From NCBI GenBank assembly GCA_021811225.1, contig JAJZPJ010000022.1:9698-18057 (forward strand): 8,360 bases of DNA. The letters are read 5' to 3'. The notes under the pieces were generated by a model. That model did no database searches and was not told the origin of the DNA. It saw only the letters and a program-made list of their open reading frames with translations. The stretch comes from Pseudomonadota bacterium. Its GTDB lineage: Bacteria; Pseudomonadota; Gammaproteobacteria; Burkholderiales; Rhodocyclaceae. Below, piece after piece: positions 1-5,090 of the stretch (position 1 is the stretch's first letter; the number at the start of each line of letters is the position of its first letter). A program made the position numbers and the translations under genes.

Positions 1-12
1 TCTGCCCGTCGG

Positions 13-714
13 TCAGAGGCCGAAATAGGTCTCGCGCACGGTATCGCTGGATTCGAGTTCCGCGCGCGTGCCCGAGAGCCTGACCTTGCCGTGGTCGATC
101 AGGTAGCCGCGCGTGGCCAGCGCCAGAAAGGCCACGTTCTGCTCGGCGATGAGCAGCGAGGTGCCGCCGCCGATGGTGGTCTTCAGCACCTCGATCACCT
201 GCTTGACGAACACCGGCGCCAATCCCGAAGAGGGTTCGTCCATCAGCAGCAGTTTCGGTTCGGCGACCAGCACCTTGGCGATGCCCAGCATTTTGCGCTG
301 GCCGCCCGACAGCGTACCCGCAGCATCGCGCCGCTTGGCGGCCAGCGCGGGGAAGAGGTCGAACAGCCGGGTCTTGCGCCTTCTCACCTCGGCATCGCGC
401 AGGAAATAACCGCCGAGCGCGATGTTCTCGTCGATCGACAGCGAGGGAAACACGCCGAGTTCGGACATGAAGGCGATGCCCCGGCGGATGCGCTGATCGG
501 GCGGCAGCGCATCGATGCGCTCGCCCTCGAAGCGGATGCTGCCGCGCGCGCAGGGCAGCAGACCGATCAGGGTGCGCAGCAAGGTGGTCTTGCCGGCGCT
601 GTTGGCGCCGAGCAGCAGCACGGTCTCGCCGGCCGACACCTCCATGTCGATGCCCCAGAGTATCTGCATCGGACCGTAGCCGGATTCCACGCCCTGCAGT
701 TCGAGCAATGCCAT
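13..714 (-). CDS. livF: LivF-type ABC transporter ATPase (HAAT family)
   Basis: Cytoplasmic ATPase subunit that, paired with the LivG-type protein, powers import through the LivH/LivM pore. From ATG 714 the protein has 233 residues, the usual LivF size. Visible motifs are Walker A GANSAGKT (36-43), signature LSGGQ (134-138), Walker B LLLMDE ending at D158-E159, and AEQN with Gln191 at the H-loop position, where LivF proteins normally carry Gln. Walker A has Ser39 where Gly is usual (GxNGAGKT). The reading frame extends upstream to 768, but ATG 714 is preferred: it lies 4 bases after the livG stop, has GGGAG/AGGA upstream and begins MALLELQGV, a normal family start. It is the last gene of the importer operon seen here; nothing after its stop at 13 is visible. 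The family assignment is firm; the substrate is unknown. Confidence 0.95.
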   Translation of the reverse strand: MALLELQGVESGYGPMQILWGIDMEVSAGETVLLLGANSAGKTTLLRTLIGLLPCARGSIRFEGERIDALPPDQRIRRGIAFMSELGVFPSLSIDENIALGGYFLRDAEVRRRKTRLFDLFPALAAKRRDAAGTLSGGQRKMLGIAKVLVAEPKLLLMDEPSSGLAPVFVKQVIEVLKTTIGGGTSLLIAEQNVAFLALATRGYLIDHGKVRLSGTRAELESSDTVRETYFGL

Positions 715-718
715 TTTC

Positions 719-1432
719 CTAGCTCCCAAAGAAGGCGGCGACGACTTCCGGGTCGCGTGAAGCCGCATCCAGCGAGCCCTCGAACAGCATGCGTCCGGCG
801 CCGAGGACGATCACGCGGGCGGTGATGCGGTTGAGGAAGTCCAGCAGGTGTTCGACCACGATCAGCGCGATGCCCCGCGCCGCCAGATTCTGCAGCAGTG
901 CGGCGATGCCGTTGAGTTCCGCCGGGTTCAGGCCGGCGCCGATTTCATCGACCAGCAGCAGCTTGGGCCCGGTGGCCAGGGCCCGGCCCAGGTCCAGCAG
1001 CTTCTGCTGGTTGACCGTCAGCGATCCCGCCGGCTTCTCGGCCAGCGCCGCGAGATCGAGATCATCGAGGATGGCGTCGACGTCGGTGTTCCGCTTGCTG
1101 CCGCAGTGCGCGGCGACCTCGATGTTTTCGCGCACCGTCATGTCGCGGAACACCTTGGGCACCTGAAAGCTTCGGTTGATGCCGAGCTGCGCGCGGCGGA
1201 ACATCGGCAGCCTGTTGATGTCCTGTCCGGCGAAGGAGACGAGGCCGGCGTCGGCACGAAACAGGCCGGAGATCACGTTGATGGCGGTGGTCTTGCCCGA
1301 GCCATTGGGGCCGACCAGGCCGACGATTTCGCCGGGGGCGACGCTGAAGCCGACGTCGTTCAGCACCACCAGGCCGCCGAAATGCTTGCGTACGCCGCTC
1401 AGGCGGAGCAGGGCTTGGGCTTCAGAAGACAC
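719..1432 (-). CDS. livG: LivG-type ABC transporter ATPase with atypical signature motif
   Basis: Second cytoplasmic ATPase of the HAAT importer, 237 residues. Walker A is GPNGSGKT (41-48), Walker B is LLLVDE (D162-E163) followed by GAGLNP, and the H-loop His is H195 in VVEHLL. The ABC signature is degenerate: LTVNQ at 138-142 in place of LSGGQ. I recall a LivG-like subgroup with similarly loose signatures (LT-x-x-Q/R-K-x-L-E-x-A-R-A-L), so this is probably a lineage trait and not damage. The start is GTG 1432, preceded by AGAGG with a 5-base spacer. It overlaps the livM end by 11 bases and is followed 4 bases later by livF, so the three are translationally coupled. In a LivF/LivG heterodimer the LivF LSGGQ can still complete one canonical ATP site. 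Confidence 0.94.
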   Translation of the reverse strand: MSSEAQALLRLSGVRKHFGGLVVLNDVGFSVAPGEIVGLVGPNGSGKTTAINVISGLFRADAGLVSFAGQDINRLPMFRRAQLGINRSFQVPKVFRDMTVRENIEVAAHCGSKRNTDVDAILDDLDLAALAEKPAGSLTVNQQKLLDLGRALATGPKLLLVDEIGAGLNPAELNGIAALLQNLAARGIALIVVEHLLDFLNRITARVIVLGAGRMLFEGSLDAASRDPEVVAAFFGS

Positions 1433-2357
1433 GGATACCTCTGCGCGTGAATAGGGAGAGGATGCCGCCGGGCAGGAACAGCACCAGCAACACGATCAGG
1501 GCGCCGTAGATCAATTGAAAATACTGCGGCGAAGAAATGCCGATGGCCGAATACAGGGTGTAGAGCACCGCCGCGCCGACGATGGGGCCGATGACGGTGC
1601 CGACGCCGCCGAACAGCGCGAAGACGATGGCGAACACCGAGATCTGCAGCGTGAATACCGCATCCGGGTAGAACACCGAGAGGTTCCAGGCATACACGCC
1701 GCCGGCCAGGCCGGCCACCAAGGCCGACACCAGCCAGACGATGAGGCGCTCGCGCACCACGTCGATGCCGGCCATGGCGGCGCTGGTCGGATCCTGCTTC
1801 ATGGCCCGCAGCTCCATGCCGAAGCGCGAGCTGCGGAAATAGGCCGCCAATCCCGACGTCAGGAGCAGCACCGCCAGCATCGCCAGATAGCTCGCGTCGG
1901 GCGCGAAGACCCGTTCGATCTTCAGGCCGTAAGGCCCGCCGGTGATGTCGGCCAGATTGGTGTTGGACACGACGAAGTAGAGGATCTGCGACGCCGCCAG
2001 ACTGGCGATGGAGAAGTACGCGCCCGACAGGCGCAGCAGCGGCCCCAGGACCAGCGCCATCAGCACCGCGGCCAGTCCGCCGCCGGCCACGCAGGCCAGC
2101 ACCGGCAAGTGCGCGTGCAGCACCAGCAAGGAAGTGGCGTAAGCGCCGCAGCCGAAGAAGCCGACATAGCCGAAGGGCAGGTAGCCGGTGAAGCCGTAGA
2201 GCAGGTTCAGCCCCTGAGTCAGCACGATGAAGGTCATCAGGGTAAACAGCAGCGACTGGTTGCCGTACATGTGCGGCAGCAGCAGAAAGCCGGCCGCCAG
2301 CAGGGCCAGGACCAGGGCGCCCGGGCGCAGCTTGTGCAACAGCGAGTCGTCAGGCAT
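1422..2357 (-). CDS. livM: LivM-type ABC transporter permease
   Basis: Inner-membrane permease that forms the translocation pore with the LivH-type protein. It has 311 residues with a highly hydrophobic, multi-spanning profile. Recognisable LivM landmarks are the early segment TQGLNLLYGFTGYLPFGY, the cytoplasmic coupling loop ELRAMKQDPTSAAMAGID (EAA-like, contacting the ATPases), and the late FALFGGVGTVIGPIVGA stretch before the final hydrophobic helices and the FLPGGI ending. The start is ATG 2357, with a strong AAGGAGG upstream, overlapping the livH stop by 8 bases. Its own end overlaps livG by 11 bases. No truncation or frameshift is seen. Confidence 0.94.
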   Translation of the reverse strand: MPDDSLLHKLRPGALVLALLAAGFLLLPHMYGNQSLLFTLMTFIVLTQGLNLLYGFTGYLPFGYVGFFGCGAYATSLLVLHAHLPVLACVAGGGLAAVLMALVLGPLLRLSGAYFSIASLAASQILYFVVSNTNLADITGGPYGLKIERVFAPDASYLAMLAVLLLTSGLAAYFRSSRFGMELRAMKQDPTSAAMAGIDVVRERLIVWLVSALVAGLAGGVYAWNLSVFYPDAVFTLQISVFAIVFALFGGVGTVIGPIVGAAVLYTLYSAIGISSPQYFQLIYGALIVLLVLFLPGGILSLFTRRGIRVF

Positions 2358-3231
2358 GGCGCGCCTCCTTGCCGAGCAGGCCGGATGGCCGGATCAGAAC
2401 GATGATGAGCAGCAGCGCGTAGGGCACGACGTTGGACCAGGATGAGTAATAGGTCTGCATCAGCATGGTTCCCAGGCCGAACACCAATCCGCCGATCACC
2501 GTGCCCAGCGGGTTGCCCAGGGAGCCGATGATGACGATGGCGAACGAGGTGGTGGTCAGTTCGCCGCCCAGATCGGGCGATACCGAGCCCAGCAGGTAGG
2601 GCACGAACATCCCGGCGATTCCGGCCAGCGCGAGACCCGCGACGAAGGCGATGGCCGACACCCGATCGACGCTGATGCCGGTGGCCAGCGCTTCGTCGCG
2701 ATCGGCCATGATCGCCCGCGTCGCATAGCCGAGCCGGGTGTGCGAGAAGTAGCCGTAGAGCGCGAGAATGCAGCTCACGCTCACCGCCGCGGCGATCCAC
2801 CAGCTATCGGGAAACTGCTGGCCGAGCACGCCGATGTTGCCGCTGCCCAGCGCCTCGCTCGGCAGCGAACGCTGGTCGGCGCCGAAGGCCATCCCGGTCA
2901 GCGCCTCGATCATCTGGCCGATGCCGAAGAACAGGATGAAGGACAGCATCTCCGGGTCGTCGCTGCGCTGCAGGCGCGGTACCACCGCCGCATACAGCGG
3001 CCAGCCGACGACGATGGCCCCGGCGACCGACAGCGGAATGCTCCACAGCGGGTTGAAGCCGAAGTGGCGCGACACCAGCCAGGCGACGTAGCCGCCGAGG
3101 ACGATGAATTGCCCATGCGCGAGATTGATGATGCGCATGACGCCGAAAATCAGGTTCAGCCCGATGCCGACCAGACTGAAAAATACGCCGTACAGAATGC
3201 CACCGACGATGGCATATTCGAGCAGTTCCAC
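2350..3231 (-). CDS. livH: LivH-type ABC transporter permease
   Basis: Inner-membrane permease partner of LivM, 293 residues, the typical LivH length. It starts MELLEYAIVGGILYG and contains the conserved MRIINLAHGQF segment, an EAA-like coupling loop around RAIMADRDEALATGI, and the SFAIVIIGSLGNPLGTVIGG motif near the end, followed by the usual IRPSGLLGK tail. The start is GTG 3231, chosen because AGGAGGGG (3242-3235) lies a few bases upstream and the first residues match the family. It is the first membrane gene after the binding-protein gene, from which it is separated by a 73-base gap holding a strong hairpin. It overlaps livM by 8 bases. Confidence 0.94.
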   Translation of the reverse strand: MELLEYAIVGGILYGVFFSLVGIGLNLIFGVMRIINLAHGQFIVLGGYVAWLVSRHFGFNPLWSIPLSVAGAIVVGWPLYAAVVPRLQRSDDPEMLSFILFFGIGQMIEALTGMAFGADQRSLPSEALGSGNIGVLGQQFPDSWWIAAAVSVSCILALYGYFSHTRLGYATRAIMADRDEALATGISVDRVSAIAFVAGLALAGIAGMFVPYLLGSVSPDLGGELTTTSFAIVIIGSLGNPLGTVIGGLVFGLGTMLMQTYYSSWSNVVPYALLLIIVLIRPSGLLGKEARHA

Positions 3232-3234
3232 GGA

Positions 3235-3242
3235 CCCCTCCT
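3235..3242 (-). promoter_or_regulatory. Strong ribosome binding site of livH
   Basis: AGGAGGGG lies directly before the GTG start at 3231, leaving about 5 bases between AGGAGG and GTG. This near-consensus site fixes the livH start. Placed just after the intercistronic hairpin, it would allow fresh initiation on the downstream genes. Confidence 0.8.
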
Positions 3243-3257
3243 CGCATCCCTTCGGAA

Positions 3258-3299
3258 TGCCCCGGCCGCGGCGCCGTCATGGACGCCGCGGCCGGGGCA
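3258..3299 (-). repeat. Perfect 16-bp intercistronic hairpin between binding protein and livH
   Basis: TGCCCCGGCCGCGGCG (3258-3273) is exactly complemented by CGCCGCGGCCGGGGCA (3284-3299) around a 10-base loop. On the minus-strand transcript it begins 5 bases after the binding-protein stop codon. No T-run follows; the next transcript bases are TTCCGAAGGG. It is therefore not a canonical intrinsic terminator. The likely role is 3'-end protection of the binding-protein mRNA or partial attenuation, giving more binding protein than permease, as known for other binding-protein operons. The structure is seen directly; the role is inferred. Confidence 0.75.
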
Positions 3300-3304
3300 G
3301 CGGA

Positions 3305-4549
3305 TTATTGCTTGGGTGCCGGATAGACCGCTTTGCCGGTGGCCTTGTCCTGCGGATAGACCACGACGAACTTGGTGCCGCTGCCCTCGGGAACGATCTG
3401 GGCCACGGGGAAGGGTTGGCCGAGCTGGGCGCCGTTCTCGTTGATCTTGAAGGGGCCGAGCAGGGTGGTGGTCTTGCCCGAGATGTCCATCAGGGCCTGG
3501 TGGAAGTCGAGTTGCGTGAACTTCGGCGCGGTATCGAGCATGTGCTGGACGATCAATCCGGTGTTGTAGCCGGCCGAATCCAGGAAGTTGGGTTGCTTGT
3601 GCTCGGCGGCGTTGAACGCCTTGACGAAGTCCGCCGTGTTCATGCCGTAGCTCACCTTGGCGTACTTCACCAGCGGCGGCGTCGGGTAGGTGTAGGTGTA
3701 CGCCAGTCCCTTGGCGCCGACGTTCTTGGTCATCAGGTCGATCAGCTGGCCGGGGAAGATGCTGAAGGTCATGTTGAAGTGCAGCCCGCTTTGCGCCAAC
3801 GAGCGCAGGAAAGCGATGTCGTTGGGCGCGTAGCCGAACTCCAGCACCGCGTCGGGCTTGGTCGCGGCGATGGTGTGCAGCAAGACGGTGTAGTTGGACT
3901 CGGTGGTGGGTACGCCGTGGTAATACACCGGGGTGACGCCGCCCTTGCCCAGCACGTCTTTCAGGGTGCCCGCCTGCGAGGCGTCGAAGTCGTTGGCGCC
4001 ATAGATGATGGCGACGCGCTTGATCTTCTGCTGCAGCAGATAGTTGGCGAGCGGCACCGGCCAGACGGTGGAGGAGGGAATGCTCACGTCGGCGAGATAG
4101 TCGGTCTTCTTGGTGAAGAAGTTCGCGCCCGATCCGGTCGGGTCGATCAGCAGCATGTGGTGTTCTGCCGCCAGAGGCACGGCCACCGAGGTCAGCACCG
4201 AGCCGAAGTCGGCGACCAGCACATCCACCTTGTCCTGGGAGATGAGCTGGTTGTACAAGGTGGTGGCGGTCGAGGTGGAACTCTGATCGTCGTAGGCGAC
4301 GATCTTGACCGGGATCTTCTTATGGTAGGCCTTGACGAAGGCGCCGCCGGACTTGTTGATCGCCGCCGCCCAGAATTTCAGACCCTCGTACTGGCCTTGC
4401 GAGGCCACTGCGAAGGGACCGCTGCTGGCGTAGAGCGTGCCGATCTTGAGTTCGGACGGTGCCGCGGCGGCGTGGGCGGCCATGGCGGACACGGCCATCG
4501 CCACGGCAGCCGCCGTGGCCTTGAGGGTTTTGGATGCGTTTGTTTTCAC
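3305..4549 (-). CDS. Periplasmic solute-binding protein of HAAT (LivK-like) ABC importer
   Basis: Captures the solute in the periplasm and delivers it to LivH/LivM. It has 414 residues, longer than E. coli LivK (about 370). A Sec signal peptide is clear: basic MKTNASKTLK, a hydrophobic Ala-rich core, and likely cleavage after AHA at residue 27. No lipobox Cys is seen. The mature start SELKIGTLYASSGPFA is the standard Peripla_BP_6 opening strand. Further family segments include VDVLVADFGSVLTSVAVPLAAEHH, RVAIIYGANDF and PDAVLEFGYAPNDIAFLRSL. The start is GTG 4549, with GGAG at 4559-4556 and a 6-base spacer. It is the first gene after a sigma-54 promoter, so its supply is probably induced by the divergent two-component system. 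The ligand cannot be read from sequence: an aromatic or branched-chain acid, or an amide, is possible. No catabolic enzyme is nearby to decide. Confidence 0.93.
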   Translation of the reverse strand: MKTNASKTLKATAAAVAMAVSAMAAHAAAAPSELKIGTLYASSGPFAVASQGQYEGLKFWAAAINKSGGAFVKAYHKKIPVKIVAYDDQSSTSTATTLYNQLISQDKVDVLVADFGSVLTSVAVPLAAEHHMLLIDPTGSGANFFTKKTDYLADVSIPSSTVWPVPLANYLLQQKIKRVAIIYGANDFDASQAGTLKDVLGKGGVTPVYYHGVPTTESNYTVLLHTIAATKPDAVLEFGYAPNDIAFLRSLAQSGLHFNMTFSIFPGQLIDLMTKNVGAKGLAYTYTYPTPPLVKYAKVSYGMNTADFVKAFNAAEHKQPNFLDSAGYNTGLIVQHMLDTAPKFTQLDFHQALMDISGKTTTLLGPFKINENGAQLGQPFPVAQIVPEGSGTKFVVVYPQDKATGKAVYPAPKQ

Positions 4550-4555
4550 TTTAGT

Positions 4556-4559
4556 CTCC
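4556..4559 (-). promoter_or_regulatory. Ribosome binding site supporting GTG start of the binding protein
   Basis: GGAG on the minus strand, six bases (ACTAAA) before GTG 4549. There is no ATG with a comparable site nearby, so GTG 4549 is chosen. The predicted leader from the sigma-54 start to this codon is about 85 bases. Confidence 0.7.
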
Positions 4560-4583
4560 AGGAAGACCGGTAGCCGCGAACGG

Positions 4584-4657
4584 ACCGGAGTTGCAAATAT
4601 TTTAATAGCGGCAGGCTCGCTGGAACCCGCAAAGGAAACCCTATAAGCAACTCCGGT
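4584..4657. repeat. 11-bp inverted repeat that duplicates the sigma-54 promoter core
   Basis: ACCGGAGTTGC (4584-4594, plus strand) is repeated in inverted orientation as GCAACTCCGGT (4647-4657), which forms most of the sigma-54 promoter on the minus strand. The two arms are 52 bases apart. Only one arm lies within the predicted transcript, so this is a DNA-level repeat and not an RNA hairpin. In the left arm the GG-to-GC spacing is 9 bases instead of 10, so it should not be a functional sigma-54 promoter. Confidence 0.55.
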
Positions 4658-4661
4658 GCCA
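4646..4661 (-). promoter_or_regulatory. Sigma-54 (RpoN) -24/-12 promoter of the importer operon
   Basis: The minus strand reads TGGCAC-CGGAG-TTGCT from 4661 to 4646, matching the RpoN consensus TGGCAC-N5-TTGC(A/T) at every defined position. The -24 GG is at 4660/4659 and the -12 GC at 4648/4647, exactly 10 bases apart, predicting a transcript start near 4635, about 86 bases before the GTG start of the binding protein. Sigma-54 promoters require an AAA+ activator, and a DctD-type one is encoded divergently next door. Confidence 0.9.
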
Positions 4662-4701
4662 GCTATCGATATTTGTCCGAGCGGGCCTCGTCGAGCCTCG
4701 C

Positions 4702-4739
4702 TCGCGGCGCCCCCCGCGACGTCGGCTGTATGCGCCGAC
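4702..4739. repeat. Two adjacent short palindromes between the sigma-54 promoter and the activator site
   Basis: TCGCGG (4702-4707) pairs with CCGCGA (4714-4719), and GTCGGC (4721-4726) pairs with GCCGAC (4734-4739). They sit back to back in the stretch that must loop for an upstream-bound activator to reach RpoN polymerase. They may be binding sites for another regulator or GC-rich coincidence; arms of only 6 bp in GC-rich DNA are weak evidence. Confidence 0.3.
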
Positions 4740-4760
4740 TGGCGGATAGGCGGCTGCGAG

Positions 4761-4776
4761 TGGCGGAAAACCGCCG
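4761..4776. promoter_or_regulatory. Upstream activator site 1, palindromic, probable DctD-like regulator site
   Basis: TGGCGGAAAACCGCCG contains a 14-base interrupted palindrome GGCGG-AAAA-CCGCC. It is centred about 134 bases upstream of the predicted sigma-54 start at 4635, a normal distance for an enhancer-type site. The CGG-N4-CCG core resembles the TTCGG-N4-CCGAA site described for AauR, a DctD-class regulator of Pseudomonas. An identical copy lies at 4897-4912. Assigning it to the regulator encoded at 6947-8305 is inference. Confidence 0.75.
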
Positions 4777-4842
4777 ATGTCTGCCGGAAGGATGCTGCTT
4801 AGAGCGCGGAAAATGTCGCTGATAAACCTCGATTAAATTATC

Positions 4843-4855
4843 TACCGTATTGATT
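4843..4855 (-). promoter_or_regulatory. Possible IHF site between the two activator sites
   Basis: The minus strand reads AATCAA-TACG-GTA, matching 8 of 9 defined positions of the IHF consensus WATCAA-N4-TTR. It lies in the only AT-rich stretch of the region (about 4811-4870), midway between the two palindromes. IHF commonly bends DNA at sigma-54 promoters, but it normally sits between activator site and promoter, so the position is atypical. The motif is short and could be chance. Confidence 0.25.
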
Positions 4856-4858
4856 GTA

Positions 4859-4867
4859 TGAAATAAT
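4859..4867 (+). promoter_or_regulatory. Possible extended -10 sigma-70 promoter for the kinase-regulator operon
   Basis: TG-A-AATAAT gives an extended -10 (TGn) followed by a hexamer matching TATAAT at 5 of 6 positions, within an AT-rich island. No good -35 is found (TATCTA at 17-base spacing), which extended -10 promoters tolerate. The start would be near 4874, leaving a leader of roughly 215 bases before ATG 5091 and placing palindrome copy 2 at about +23 to +38. Confidence 0.35.
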
Positions 4868-4896
4868 ACGGGTGAATTCGGGCGGCTGGGGACCGC

Positions 4897-4912
4897 TGGC
4901 GGAAAACCGCCG
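4897..4912. promoter_or_regulatory. Palindromic activator site 2, identical to site 1
   Basis: TGGCGGAAAACCGCCG again, identical over 16 bases to 4761-4776, with flanks that differ. Centre-to-centre spacing to site 1 is 136 bases, close to 13 turns of B-DNA, so dimers bound at both would lie on the same face. It falls downstream of the possible kinase promoter and upstream of the likely kinase start, where binding could repress or tune the two-component operon while also serving as a distal enhancer for the importer. Confidence 0.7.
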
Positions 4913-5090
4913 GATTGCTCGGCCGTTGGCTGGACTTTCGCCCTTCATACGGCTGAAGCGACTTGAATCAATATGCCTGGACGGATGCCCGGCGAGTCGG
5001 CATGCTCGCTGGCGGCTCCGTTTTCCCGGCGCCTTGCAGGAGCCAGCCATACAGAACATCTTCATCGACAAGCGTCCCGAACAACTCAAG
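4913..5090 (+). other. Leader of the kinase gene, no convincing gene
   Basis: The kinase frame stays open across this stretch back to 4854, but the translation reads like non-coding sequence until about residue IQNIFIDKRPEQLK (from 5049). AGGAG at 5038-5042 is the only good ribosome binding site. It stands 6 bases before an in-frame ATA (5049) and not before any ATG, GTG or TTG. See the kinase entry for the start question. Confidence 0.4.

Noticed and set aside
715..768. Longer LivF start at 768
   Set aside because: It would overlap livG by 50 bases, adds residues (MRLHATRKSSPPSLG) unlike LivF, and ATG 714 has a suitable ribosome binding site.
3104..4573. 489-codon open frame antisense to the binding-protein gene
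   Set aside because: It is a GC3-driven shadow: its Gly/Val/Arg/His-rich translation matches no family I know, and the opposite strand encodes a clear binding protein with a signal peptide and RBS.
4927..4941. Plus-strand RpoN-like sequence TGGCTGGACTTTCGC before the kinase gene
   Set aside because: Spacing is right (GG-N10-GC), but the -24 and -12 elements deviate (TGGCTG, TCGC) and the nearest palindrome is only about 48 bases upstream of the would-be start. It is kept only as a weak alternative.
4854..5090. Kinase reading frame extended upstream to a TTG at 4854
   Set aside because: TTG 4854 has no ribosome binding site, lies upstream of the likely transcript start, and would place palindrome site 2 inside the coding region. 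The added residues look non-coding.
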